Notes: generated by a model not told the origin, from the letters alone. DNA of 64,000 bases from Lepas anatifera (GCA_034440635.1 JAOTON010000385.1:2820501-2884500), one strand, 5' to 3'; counted from the stretch's first letter, positions 34,356 to 46,735 are shown. A program made the numbers and translations.

Positions 34356-34923
34356 GAAACATATGTAGAATGTTTTGCTAGTACTTTCCAGGCCAATTAG
34401 AGGAATGGTCCTTCGTTTCCATCCCCCACTATCCCTTGGTGTCAGTGGTGGATCCAGGAATTCGTTTGGGGGAATTAAGGGGCTCGAGCTTCGTCTGTCA
34501 TTGCCTTGGAACAGCCTCCTGCTATGCATTAACTATAAGCACTCTGACATTTCGAGGGAGGCTTGAGCCCCAACCCCTTTCCTCTTTTATCCGCCACTTG
34601 TCGGTGGCTATAAGTTTCGAAGTTGTATTGGTCTTAAGAGCTGGCGCCATTATTCATAATACCGTCCTCTATTCCTTGCCTATTTTTCCGTTCATTGATG
34701 TAAAAAAAATCAGTTTGAAATAAAAATGCATGTGCATTGTTCATGTCGTGCCCTACGGGTCAATCCGAAGTTTTTTGTGTCTCATTAAGCCCCTTCCCAC
34801 CGCACTTCTTTCTCCCGAACGTTTGTAGTTACGAGTCTTTATTGTTCTTAAGAGCTGAAATGGAAATTAGAGAATACTTGTTTGATACATTTATTGAGAC
34901 TTTATAGAGCTCCAGCGGATGCA

Positions 34924-36203
34924 CTACGAATACGATTTTGACGGCTTGTTCAAGAGCGAAAGTTGTATGAAAGATTGTACTTTTTGCATTATCTCAACTT
35001 CTGAAGAGATAAACTCCACCGAAACATCTGAGTTGTTGTACTGCGATATACACACATACAAAGGCATCACTGTGGTAAGCGCTTCCTTAGAATGTTTGAA
35101 CATATTTCTGTGCCAGCTGACGACCTGGGACAGTGTTTGAAGTAGCTCCTCGTCTTTGGTGAGATTAATCAGCTCCTGAAGCGGACGAATGCCGCGCTCG
35201 GCACCATCATTGACGACGGCGAGGTGAGCAACAAATTGCTGCACTTCAGGATACCGTGCGAAACGTCATTTTCGAACGGGGTCTTTCAGCCATGACACCT
35301 TCGCTTCATGCAGGAGGTTGAACAGCAGCCATCATCTCTCAGTTACTATATCGGCCAAATGTTGCACAGATAGTTACACTGGCTCAGGCTTACCTGGACA
35401 CAATGTATCTGGTCTTTTTTCGTAGACAGGCGCTCTGCCATCTTCTGGCGTTCGCTAGAAGGCACCTCCTCACTGAACAAGGAAAATACCAAAGCCGAAG
35501 GCTCCAGGTAGGTCGTGTATCTTTGCAGTGACTTCATGACAACCTTAGCAATTTCTTTGTACTTTGGAAGCTCTGATAGTAGCCCCATTCCCTTTGCCGT
35601 ACGTCAGGTCATTCCATGCAGCCTGCGGCGCCAGCGCAGCCCTCAGGAAGTACGGGCCGTAGAAAGGCGTGACGAAATCCGCCATATTTTGGATGTATCC
35701 TACATCCTCGTCTGAGAGCTGTAGCTGGGATGATAGCAGAGCCATTTTGGTGATATATAAGGCGTCTGACATGTACCTAGTCTCATTCACTGCTCCGGGA
35801 CGGTGCATCAGATAGATGTTTGCGAGCTGTCCGGAGAGTTATGTAATAATCAAAGCACACAGCTCCTTGTAACCGTCTCTTGGAAATGTTCCGAACTGCA
35901 GACGAGTTTTAGCCCAGCTGAGCACTTCCTTTGCCTTTCTTTAATAACTCTCCACAAGAAGCCTTGTCAAAACCTTTGAATAGGCCACTTTTATCCACGT
36001 ATTTCCAGTTCTGCATGACTGTAATGTAGAGTGTTTTTGAGGGACTTTTTGTGTTTCCAAACACGGCCTTTGCAGCGTGTGAGACATGCAGTTCCTGAAC
36101 GTGCTTCCGGCATTCTAAACAGAGTATGGCATGTCGGACTTCTCTTTCCACGCGCCACGTTGCACCTGACTTCCATCCAGAATTTGATGCTGTTATGTCT
36201 CAC
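34924..36203 (-). pseudogene. Decayed transposon protein
   Basis: Overlapping minus-strand fragments at 35991-36203, 35545-35808, 35346-35588 and 34924-35244 read in order along one gene but in different frames with stops between. Recognisable segments include LSDEDVGYIQNMADFV, SSERQKMAERLSTKKDQIHC and FVAHLAVVNDGAERGI. No catalytic triad could be located. It is contained in the element with AGTAGGGTG ends. Confidence 0.6.
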
Positions 36204-38228
36204 ACCACGCCAGCTACTGTTGAAAGGTCCACTTCGTACTCCGTTAGCTTCTCAAGTACAACACTGGCCACATCCACACCCTTGCTGCTAGGAAATTGTG
36301 GAATTCTTAGGAGTTTAGGCTCGCGTGGGAGAAGAGTGGGGGTTAGAAGTGAATAGCCTTTTTCTCGATGACCTGGACAGTATGAATAAAACAGTATACA
36401 CGCACTTTGTAAGAAGAAACGTGTGCTAATTTGTGTGAGTAAATTGAAAACTTAATTGATTATGTCAAATTTTGGGGGGCATCGTCACCTCCCTCCCCTG
36501 TTGGGTTAGGGGTAGGTCCTTCTTCTGATGCCCCCTGGTTGCGAAAGCCCCTGTTTGTAATTTTTGGGCATCATTTGATCACTATGGGTCCAAATACAGC
36601 GCTTTCTACAAAAATTCACCGTTGGAGACTCCATCGATGCATGACATATAACACCAAACTGAAGGGTAAAATTCAAATGCAAAAAGAAAAGACAGTTTTG
36701 AGACGGGAAAATTCTAAAAATTTGGGGAAACAGTCAAAATTGACTAAGGAACGGGATAAAGGGGGCACGTAAAGTTTATATGGAACTTTAAAACTATCGG
36801 GACACCCTACTGCACGGGCCAGGCCGCTGTGGCTCAGGTCGGTTTGCCGCCCTGCGCTTCTGTCACTGACATAAGTCCGCCGCCCGGTGGTACCCGGGCT
36901 GAATCTAAGATTCAGTTAGTTTTCTTTCTTCCAAAATGCATCCGATTTTCCATTGGCATCCGCCATCGTGGCAATATCTGTATTCTGCAGACACTCGATA
37001 ATACCATCCGCCGTAAATTAGCTTATAGTTTTGGTTACATGCCGCGCAGGTGAGCGTGCTGGGGGCGGCTTGGTGGGCTCGACGTTATGTTTCTCGCTGT
37101 GTTTGAACGTTGTTTTTCTCGGTAGGGTCGAACGCTGTTTTTGTGACGTATAAGCTTCCTACGTATTCTGGATTTGCGATGTCTTAACGAACAATCGATG
37201 GACTCCGCACTGTGCTCGCACTACTTTGATGTCGTGAAGCATGGGCTCTGCTCCTTCGGCTGGTTGGTTCATGGGACTCGTAATGATGCCGTTTTGGATG
37301 TCTCTGAAGTCTGTGGGCCTATCTCGATTGTGTTGTAGGCGTGAGCACGTGCCCTCACCCAGCCCTTGAAATCCTGCACGAATAGGTGTATCAGTGGTTT
37401 TTATGAGCTGGAGGATTGTGTCGGCTGACATGCTGGTGTCATTTTTCTTACTATGCAATGGTGACTGATTGAAGACACAGGTCTGGTCTGTTGGTGGTAT
37501 GAATAAGCACACTTCTGCTTCTTCTGCGCCAGCTTCTGGCCCAGCTTTTTCTAGACCGACCAACTGGTCAGTCCAGAAAATCTCAAATCGGCCCGGAAAT
37601 TTTCATCATCTGCGGCACGGCTCCGCTCAAGATACGTAATAGGAGTTGGTGCAACATCAGTGGGGTCTCGCCCTGTGATGTCCCCATGCCATGGCAGACT
37701 CAGGTTGCTCTGGCTAGAGGACTTCGCCCCCTTCTGCCGGTGGTGGTGAATGCCTCACTATTTCTTTATTTACTTATTTATTTCACTACATCAGGCCGCT
37801 CCACAAGATAGATGTGGCTATTCTTAGTTTGGAACTCATGTGTAAATAAAGAATCTTCGGCTTGAATGACCGAATATCAATGGTAGGTATATAGAATCGT
37901 TTTCTGTTGTAATTCTGAAGCGTGCCATCCCCCGTAACCACGCTTGCGCAGGGTTCTGTTCCCTCTTCTTGCTTTTCGTTTCGCTGTACTATATGCCACT
38001 AGGCGGAGCGTAAAACCGCACACCTCGCGGGACACAAGAGACAACACCGTCACACCCACCGTGTCAGCCGGCAGGGCCAGCCAGCTCCTTCCCGTTTTTG
38101 TGCTTCTTGTCCTGTTGGTAATACACCCATCTCTGTTCTGCTCGGGCAGGATGTTTCTGCTCCTTGCAGACGTGTCATTTGTCTCGAGTGGTGCACTCTC
38201 TTTTACGCACCTCTGATGATAATACTTT

Positions 38229-38405
38229 TTTAATAATCGACGCTCCAACTACAAGAGTCATATGGCGTCGCCAACTTTTTCCCCGTTGGAAGGGTTTCTC
38301 GGGAGCCAACTTGTTCCTTGTTCAGGGAAGCCGCTGGGCCTTGAACCCAGGTCGGCTGCCTGGTAGTCAGCTGCGCGGTCACTTCACTACCGCGCCCTCC
38401 TTTTC
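38229..38405 (-). repeat. tRNA-derived SINE (family 1), minus strand
   Basis: On minus: head AGGGCGCGGTAGTGAAGTGA, B-box-like GGGTTCAAGGCCC, then CTCCCGAGAAACCCTTCCAA and a tail TTGGCGACGCCATATGACTC. It matches 22068-22262 in the B-box and tail, and 7160-7335 in the tail. The region 36830-38228 is otherwise non-coding. Confidence 0.75.
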
Positions 38406-38435
38406 CGCGCCTCTGCCAGTTTGCTTGTCTCGCAC

Positions 38436-38623
38436 CAGGGTCGGATCCAGACCAACGGTTTGGAGAGGGGATGGGGGGGGGGCAACTGGGCCCAAAATCG
38501 TTAAAACATGTGTTTTAAGGAAATCGGGGGATTGGGGGCTGCAGGTTTCATGGCTTCATGACCGGTTTACCAGCTTCAAGGCCCCCGGTGCTTTAACCCC
38601 CCCCACTCCTGGATTTGCCAATG
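38436..38623. mobile_element. hAT-like MITE (CAGGGTCGGATCCAG end)
   Basis: Left end CAGGGTCGGATCCAGACC and right end CCTGGATTTGCCAATG are an imperfect inverted repeat of the GGCGGATCCAG family. Flanks TCTCGCAC and TCACGCAA match at 6 of 8. A degraded relative may lie at 34444-34600. Non-coding. Confidence 0.6.
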
Positions 38624-38927
38624 TCACGCAATCATCAGCTATACCTAACTTGAGGAAACTGATGTTGCGTCACAAACAGCTCTCTTGTACGAATCAAATG
38701 AACACATTTTACCGTACTCCTCTACGAAATGTCTGTCCGCGATGGCTGCGTACTGTTCTAGCCGTAGATATTTCTCCGGGCTTGTACCGCTCTATGTGTA
38801 TCTTTGGACGTTATTCTTTTTTTTGTGTCAACAAATTATAATTTTCTGCTTTGACGTTTATTGACGGTATCAAATGCGAATTATTGTCTGGCTGCAATAT
38901 GATTTTTTTCCATGGACATCTATAACT

Positions 38928-39165
38928 AGAGGGGACAGCACACGTATGTGAACGTCAAAATTGAACGTTTTGTTAGTACAAATCTGGATCTCTGTGGAAA
39001 AGCTTGCGGGTGTTTACCGAAACACCTCCCTGCTAATCGTATTCAATTTAATTCAATTAATTCAACAAAAGGTTGTCATGACAACGATTTAATGGGCCAC
39101 GAATGCTCGGAATGAATACTGGCTTTCTCTGCAAAACTTCTGTAGTCGTGAGCTAAATCAAGAAT
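38928..39165. repeat. Partial copy of the 25641 MITE, reversed
   Basis: Reverse complement similarity to 25768-26003, including TCAAAATTGAACGTTTTGTT and TTGATTTAGCTCACGAC and the terminal ACTAGAGGGGACAGC. It abuts the 3' end of the older Penelope-like element. Confidence 0.75.
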
Positions 39166-41189
39166 TTTTGTCAAATAAAGGGAAAGAGAATGAACTAAGT
39201 TGTCCATGAAAATGCATTTTATTACTTTTGATACAAAATACCCGACAAGTTTCGGCATTCCCCCATCTTCGAGTGAAATTTACTCAGTAAAAAATTAGAA
39301 AATCTAGCCTCCACCACAACACACAAGATATCTCTCATCCCGGTGACCATAACAATTCAATGCATAGACCACAGCTGGATACTGATCTCCTAAGTAATAC
39401 ATCAGAACAAGATAATCTAGCCGGCATATTCTGGTTTAAATATCCATATCAAAATTGCATACCGGAATGCGTGAGATACAACAGCTTTTCTCTATCTTTC
39501 TAATTTCGAGGGCCCAACTATAATAATGATAAACATGCGAAATGTGAAGCGGTAAGAAAACCATACATTAGTAGTACATATCTACTCAAGGGCTGAGGAA
39601 TGTATGACATTTTAGTAGTGGGGTGACAGAAATGACTTTTCTTAAAAACTTGTGATCTCCGCATGTCAAAAGGTGCTCCGGACTATGGGGAATCTAAAGA
39701 GCATAAATTTGTATGTATTCAAGATCGGCTGACCCCCTGTACATGGGATCTGAAGATAAGAATGCCATTTCCAACGTTTTGGCTACCACGCATGGGGGGT
39801 TGTGGTGCTGCGTTCATTGATTTTTGTTTCCAGTTGTGAATGACCTGTCTCAAGCTCGTAATTGTTTTACAAAAAAACAGAGAATATCGTTTAACGTTGA
39901 TTTATTTTTCATCCAACTATCTTGCTTCTGTTTCTGTTTCCAGGATACTCATAAATGAAAAAAATTAACAATTCATGGCTGTCTCAAGACCGTATTTTTT
40001 ACTAGGGACACAAACAAATCTTCCTAACAAAATATTTGCTTCGCATTCACAATTCGCGCTTCAGTTTCCGCTTCAATTTTGAATGTTTTGAATAATTCCT
40101 TCATATTTGAAATTATATATTTAACGGTTTCCATTTAATGGTAATACTACGGCTATACTTTATCTCAAAGACAGTTTTATGCCTGGAGAAACCCACGGTC
40201 GGTTTGTTATCATTTACATCTAATTAAGGGTTCTATCAAAAGTTATAGTTGCAAAAATACACAAACAATTAATTATAGGAAATCAGGAGGGTGGGATTTG
40301 GCTGCATCTAGTCATCGATTGAATATTGCAAACTGTGTTGCATTTCGGTTTAATAACGCCCAATAACAGTGAGAAAAGGCAGGAATAAAATTCAAACCTG
40401 GATTTGATCGCGTTGAAAAACAAATACGAGGTTGGAACTGTGTTTATTTCGGAAGTGGCTCCATGATAGCTCCTATCAACATTTATTTGATCTCACTGAT
40501 TGCATAACACAAATCCTCAGGTTCATATCGATGTGACAACTTAGTCGCTGTAGGAACACTTCCAGGTTTCTTGCCTACATTTCTTTCGAGAGATTTTTTA
40601 AGTTACTTTTCAGTCGGAATATGTCTGCCTGCTTGGGATATGTGACACATTATTTTTTTGCGTACGTTATTTTTAAATAAAACATTTTGTTCTTTTCGGT
40701 CTTATTTAGCTCACTTGCCATGAATATCTCAACTTAAGCTACGTCCGTAAAAGGACCGCCGAACTCTTTTTATGAGCCGCCTAATCTGTGTTCCTTTGTT
40801 GCTCTGCAGCGAGATTCACCCGTTCTTTTCTTTCCACCCTTTTCGTCTTAGTTTCTGCTGTTTGTGGTCCCATTCACTCAGAATCTAAGGAACCTCTCCC
40901 TGTTTTTTGGTGAGTTCTTTGGAGCGGCTTATGTCCATTTATTCTGCTTCGATCAGCTGTATTCATTTGTTTTTCATTTGTGCCAGGTTGACTGCACCTA
41001 GCGCTTTCTTGCCTTTTATCTTGAGTCCTTAGTAAACTGCGCCAACGGATCTTTCTGGATTGAGATTATTGATCGATGCAGACGCCAGTTTTTTGTGATC
41101 AATCTTCAATAACTGATGTGGATCATCGGGGTCTGGGTCTGAGCTGAGCTGGAAGGCGTCCCTCTCTGTCTAAACCATCCAGCTGCAAA

Positions 41190-41640
41190 TCAGCCCGGAA
41201 TTATGCTCAAAACTTGGCAGTTCTCAGGCTTGTGCGTCCCGAGCGCACCTTGTGCGAGCTTCAACAGCTCCTCGGGACAACGGGCCAGTTGAAACCTGTC
41301 CTCGCTCACGAATGAGAAGGCCGGCCAAGAGAAGTCCAGTAGCTCCTCTGCTGTTGTCGTAGTCAGGTCCACATACAGTTGTGGGAAACTTCCAGAATGT
41401 GTGAGTAGTCAGTGGAGCTGCTGGACGAGAGAGATACGAAAGGCACAACGAGATGCACACCAATCGCCACTCCCACCGCTGCCAAGGTGCGCACATACTC
41501 CACTTTCTGGAAACATTTAACAACACCAGCCAACTGGTTGGTGATAGACTGAAACCTGAAAAGAAAATCGGTGACATCGTGATCCAGGAAGAGAGCGAAT
41601 GTGATGTACGAAAGAAACCTGAAAGTGTTCCAACAGCGGC
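41190..41640 (-). pseudogene. Remnant coding sequence disrupted by the Harbinger insertion
   Basis: Minus frames give FLDHDVTDFLFRFQSITNQL, then AAVGVAIGVHLVVPFVSLSS and, after a frameshift, TTTAEELLDFSWPAFSFVSE. It looks like part of a transposon-encoded protein belonging to the element with ~900-bp inverted repeats. The family is not recognised. The reading frame is cut at 41643, exactly at the Harbinger end. The stretch 40490-41190 has no further recognisable coding. Confidence 0.5.
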
Positions 41641-42186
41641 TTATGCCCGCTTCACACCGCCAACGTAGCGTACGAGCGGACGGGAGCGGAACGTAACGGG
41701 CGAAAAAAATACAATACCTGAACTCTGACAATTTCCGTCCGCCTCTACGCTCCGCTCCGTTCTCAGTGTGAAGCGGCAGTCGAAACACCGAACGTTCTGC
41801 TGCGTGTTGTTTACGTTTGCGGTTGCCAGATTTCAGGAGCGTAGCGGTGAAAAGATGGAAATATTCATCTTTTGAACGTACATGAGCGGAGCGTAATGAA
41901 CGTTTGGTTTATTTGAAAAGTGTTTTTAAGTGATTTTGCGCTAATTGTGACTAATCTTTTTAGTGGAATTCCATCAATAAAGCAGGTAAGTTCGTAAAAT
42001 TCAACTTCAATGTTCTTGATCCAAGATAAACAAAAACAGTGCTGCTTCTGACCTTGGTTCTGCTTTTCTGAGATGTAAGTAAACAAAAAGGAACTTTAAT
42101 TTGGCCATCAATGGTTTAGAGGTGCATTTAAGAAAGGAATTGAATTAGTAATGTAAAATTACTGACCAACTCGGGCAATCATAGAC

Positions 42187-43560
42187 ATAGGCATAGGCGG
42201 ATCCAGGATTGCCGATCGGGGAGGGCACCTTCCGGGGGGGCGCCATCCGGACCAGGGGCGCCACCATAGGCGGATCCAGGGGGCAAGGGGGCACGTGCCC
42301 GCCCCCGATCGACCCTTGGCGCCCCCCTGAAATGTCGCTTCCCACCCCCCCCACCAGGATACGAAAGTCGGCGCCCACCGATAGGATTTGGCGCCTACCT
42401 GATAGGTTTTGCCGGTCATAAGTGGCGCCCCCCTGGTCCGGATGGCGCCCCCCCGGGAAGGTGCCCCCTCCGATCGGCAATCCTGGATCCGCCTATGGGC
42501 GCCACTTATGACCGGCAAAACCTATCAGGTGGGCGCCAAATCCTGTCGGTGGGCGCCGACTTTCGTATCATGGGGGGTGGGAAGCGACATTTCAGGGGGC
42601 GCCATCGACCTTTCAGGGGGCGCCGAGGGTCGATCGGGGGCACGTGCCCCCCTTGCCCCTGGATCCGCCTATGGACATAGGCAGATCCAGGATTCCGAAC
42701 CGGGGGAGGGGGTGTCAGGGGAGGGATCCCGTACCAGTGGCGGATACAAAAGGGCCAAGGGGGCTCAAGCTCCCCCTGCAAAATTTCTGAGTGCCCATAG
42801 AAACCTCAATATAAGGGGAAACATTTGGAGCCATAGGCGGATCCAGGATTGCCGATCGGGGGGACGCCAGTTTTGACCGCCAAAACCTATCATGTGGGTG
42901 CAAAATCCTATCGGTGGGCGCCGACTTTCGTATCCTGGGGGGGTGGGAAGCGACATTTCGGGGGGGCGCCATCGACCTATCAGGGGGGGTGCGTGACCAT
43001 TTCAGGGGACGCCGTGGGTCGGTCGGGGGAGGGGGTAACGTATGTTTGAGGGGGCGCCATCAATCCTTTCAGGGGGCACAATTAGGGGTGACAGATGTTG
43101 ATTAGGGTGCTCGTGCGTAACTTTCCCTCCTGGGTAAGCTTTTGCTGCCAAATTATGTGGGGGCAGTGAGGGGCTGTCATCCACATGATGTGGAGGGGGC
43201 ACATTCCTTCTCTCGTCGGTAGTGGGGGAGCGAGCTGGGAGTGGTTTTCATGACTGGATAAAACTGCTATCAGCTGCCTCAGATGCTGCATTATTGTTGA
43301 GGGGCATAGGCGGATCCAGGGGAGGCAAAGGGGGCACTTGCCCCCCCGATCGACCTTCGGCGCCCCTAAAATGGTCACGGCGCCCCCTGAAAGGTCGATG
43401 GCGCCCCCTTAAATGTCGCTTCCCACCCCCCCCAGGATGCGAAAATCGGCGCCCGATGATAGGATTTGGCGCCCACCAGATAGGTTTTGCCGGTCAAAAG
43501 TGGCGCCCCCTAGTCCGCATGCCCCCCCGATCGGCAATCCTGGATCGCGTATGTGAGGGG
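42187..43560. repeat. Cluster of nested GGCGGATCCAGG MITEs
   Basis: At least four partly nested, inverted copies of a GC-rich non-coding unit with ends CATAGGCGGATCCAGGATTG or CATAGGCGGATCCAGGGG. The interior alternates GGGCGCC runs with CCTATCAGGTGGGCGCC and GACTTTCGTATC. Copies end at about 42497, 42675, 43060 and 43555. The strong inverted symmetry produces open frames on both strands that are not genes. Confidence 0.8.
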
Positions 43561-44186
43561 GGATGGGTCCGCTAATCACTTCACAGGTATAACTTGTATT
43601 GACCAATTCCGAATTTTCTATTACTCGAGGCGGAAAAATGAATTTTTCCAAGGGGCACCATTGTCGGATGGGGGCCCCACTGAGACAAGGGGCGCTAAAA
43701 GCTAGCAGGTGGACGCCTAATCCTATCACCGGAAGCGCGGATACTTCCATTCTGGGGGTAAGCGACATTTCAGGAGGGCATCGGCCTTTCATGGTGGGAG
43801 GGGGAAGAGCACTAATGTTCGCAGGGATTACCCTCTTGTCTCTAGATCTGCCAATGGAATGAAGTTCAGGTTTGTGCCCTATTTAACTGACCAGTTGGGT
43901 AGGGATTAACGTCACAGAAGTGTCACTGACTTTTGATTGAGTATGGGTGATTCAGCTGCCTGCGGGCGGGGAGAAGGGGCAGTGGACTTCTTGGATCCAC
44001 CCTAGGACATAGGCGGATTCAAGATTGCAATCGAGGGAGCTCTTGGACTGGGGGGGGCACTCTTGGTCGGAAAACCCCAGATGGGCGCCAAATTATATGG
44101 GTGGGTGCCAACGTTTGCATACTAGGTCTTACTGGCCTAGGAATAGTAAATAATACCCGAATCATTTCCTCCCAGTGTAAAAAAGC

Positions 44187-46115
44187 ATGGCGGAATGGAC
44201 GCTAGAAACGGAAGAGGCCCTCATCTCATACGTGAAGGAGTACCCGTGGCTGTACACGGCTAGCCATCCCGGGTACCAAGACAAGGTCAAAAAGCCAATA
44301 CCTGGGATGAAATCGCCACTTCGATAGGCAACCACTCGACTGGTGAGTCCTCTGGCAACATTCTGCCGCAAATCACTCATGCTACGAATTAGCTAAATTT
44401 GAAGTCAAATGTGGTTGCTCCCACTTTTGAGAGGGTGGGGGAGCAAGTTTCATGTCAAACACGAGGTGGGTCAGGGGGAGGACGGGGGAGTGTAGAGCAA
44501 TGTTAACACTGGTTATAAGACCCAACGGAAACCAGTCAGTTATGAAATTTATATTTTTACTGGACTCCCTGCCCACTGTCTCGGCCAATAATCTACTTGC
44601 GTAACATTCTCCAGGTGAACAAGTTGCAACCAAGTGGACCACCCTACGGGACCGGTACCGACGGCTCCGGAAGGCAATGGAGGAGCCCGTCCCCAGTGGC
44701 TCCGGCAGGATCGACGTGGAGAGACGCCAGCAGAGCTGGAGTCTCTACCCCAGCATCGATGGCTTCATGCGCAACAACACGAACCATCGACGCCGGTATG
44801 TGGTAAAGCTTTTCTTGATATTGTATCGTTTGTGTGTTTTTAGCGTTGAGACGTCATTTCAACCACGCTCCCGCAATGCTGGTCTATTATAGTTCTAAGT
44901 GTATACGTATATGTTGCATTTTCAGGGGTGGAGACAACTTCTCGCTGGCGTCCAACCTCCCACCGCCCCTGCCGGAGGCCACCCCATGGACAGAATCCGT
45001 GCCCGTGGAATTCGTGGAGGCAGAAAGCGACGATACGGTATGTTAGCATCAAAGACTAATAATAAGCCTACATTTAAGTGCTGAATCTTAAAACTTAAAC
45101 GGTATTAAAGCCCTTGATTAGTATCCAATACCGACCAGGCTTAAATATTAGCGCACAGCAGGCCGCACTCATCCCAATTCACAAATGTTCGAAACAAATC
45201 TTAATCTGGTGCCTTAAGCATATCTATTCTACTTTTTCCCAGTTCTTCCCGATCCAGCGCCATCTATGTATACTCGATATTAGCCACAGGGCTATCTATC
45301 TGTTGCCTCCCGAATAGTTCAACATTCTACTTTTTCCCAAATCTTCCTGGAAAAAGTGGAATATTAGGACCATTCAGGAGGCAACAGATAAGTAGCACTG
45401 CTAATAATATCGATTATACATAGGTGGCGCTGGATCGGGCGTTGCATACAATTTGCACTTGTTAGGGATTTGACAGTCATCGAAATTGTTCGTTCCATGA
45501 ATTTGTACGAATATGTTACACTTAGTAAATAAGAATCAATTTCTGTAGAGCCGTGCATTGCGGAATTATAAGTCTAAAATGTTTGACTTGAATAGTTTCC
45601 GAATTCGTTTCATAAATACGCCTCGTCCGTGGGCGGCTAAATTACCGATCATTCGCATCAAATAACAAATACCGGTGACTTATTCTGTCGCAGGAAACCC
45701 AGTTCTCGGCCCAAGCCGACCAGCAGCCGGAGGAAGCTGATAATCCTCCGAATGAGGCCCCCGCCCAGCCTCCGCCCGCCGAGACGCCACGCTCACGACC
45801 CTCCACTGCCAGCACACCAAGAAGGCGCCCAGCAAAGAGGCCCGCCGACGCCACCTGGCAGCGCGATCTCGTGGATACCTGGAGAGAGGAGAAGCGGAGG
45901 GAGAACGATAGGATTAGCTGTTTCGTCTCGTATCTGGGTGTCCTCCTGCGCGAGGTCCCTGAGGCTCGCCTCGGGGACTTGGAGGGGCAATCCTGGACCT
46001 GGTTCGTAAATATTAAATGTGGGTTAGTTGTTTTGTTCCTGTTTCCTCTCGTATCTTACTTGTTATCTTCTGTTCACTGTTACCCTCCTCCACGGGTTGT
46101 TGACATCTCGCGTTA
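44187..46115 (+). CDS. Harbinger MADF/Myb-like DNA-binding protein, 4 exons, frameshifted
   Basis: Exons 44187-44342, 44615-44795, 44926-45037 and 45694 to about 46115, all GT-AG. The start MAEWTLETEEALISYVKEYP with LYTASHPGYQDKV is the first half of a MADF domain; TWDEIATSIGNHSTG and TKWTTLRDRYRRLRKAMEE complete it. In PIF/Harbinger elements this partner protein binds the TIRs and takes the transposase to the nucleus. Later exons are proline- and arginine-rich (PRSRPSTASTPRRRPAKRP) and end in a helical region (TWREEKRRENDRISCFVSYL). The A-run at 44289-44293 lacks one base, so exon 1 is out of frame with TWDEIA; this is decay or a homopolymer sequencing error. The 3' boundary of exon 4 is uncertain. 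Confidence 0.75.
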
Positions 46116-46399
46116 ATTTCGGTGTGTATGTCAATTAATACAACCGTAGCAGTCATTTTTCCTGAATTATTGTGTCAAAAACTGCAATGACATCGATGGT
46201 ACTGCCAAATCGATCTACCGCGCTGCGAAGTTTGCTCAATGACTAGTTAACGGGTGTATTTAACGTACACCGCCTACTGCACAACAACCATCACACACAC
46301 ACACATATTACAAACGTCACCGGGAACATGACCACATGGTTCACAATCGCCGGTGCAACCGACCAATGCAGCAGTTGCTATCAGCGGCATGGGTTTGAG

Positions 46400-46735
46400 T
46401 GTCTCTTGCGTTCTAGGGCTGCTGTTGATCAACATGCGTGACGAAGACCTTTTGTTGATGCTGGCGCTTGGTGATAGTAGTGACACGCCACCACCAACTA
46501 GACGCATTTGGGTACGGGAATCCCTACAACACCGAAGCTCAAGAGGTGAATATGCTACCCTGCTGCGCGAGTCAGGCAGAACCCAGAAGAGTTTTATCGG
46601 GCCTACCGTAGGACTGCAGAGAGGTTCGACCAACTGCTGGAATACGTCGCATCCAGAGCACAATTACAAGGTGGCAGAGCGGAGACAGAATGGCTATATT
46701 TTTGCCCGTTCATTCAGTAAGCGCAGGTAAATCGA
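46400..46735 (+). pseudogene. Inverted duplicate of Harbinger transposase exon 1
   Basis: Encodes the same MRDEDLLLMLALGDSSDT and TPPPTRRIWVRESLQHRSSR as transposase exon 1 (55672-55964) but on the opposite strand. After GEYATLLRE it shifts frame and ends. It lies between the MADF gene and the transposase nuclease exon. The 46736-47285 spacer shows nothing else. Confidence 0.85.

Larger units (their letters stand above)
33441..36811 (-). mobile_element. DNA transposon with ~290-bp inverted repeats, superfamily unassigned
   Basis: Ends AGTAGGGTGTCCCG and CGGGACACCCTACT; inverted similarity extends about 290 bases inward on each side. A 4-bp GCAC repeat flanks it (33437-33440, 36812-36815). 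The interior holds minus-strand fragments of one decayed protein: residues such as RYMSDALYITKMALLSSQLQ and LQELINLTKDEELLQTL between 34924 and 36203, broken by stops and frameshifts. I associate this protein type with arthropod transposons but cannot name its superfamily. Confidence 0.75.

Noticed and set aside
36816..37050. Next CFAP43 exon after exon 16
   Set aside because: The sequence is the resumed 35-bp minisatellite; no helical CFAP43-like block and no phase-1-completing acceptor was found.
42145..43792. Several 60-155-codon frames in the G-rich cluster
   Set aside because: Inverted copies of one MITE give mirrored frames on both strands.
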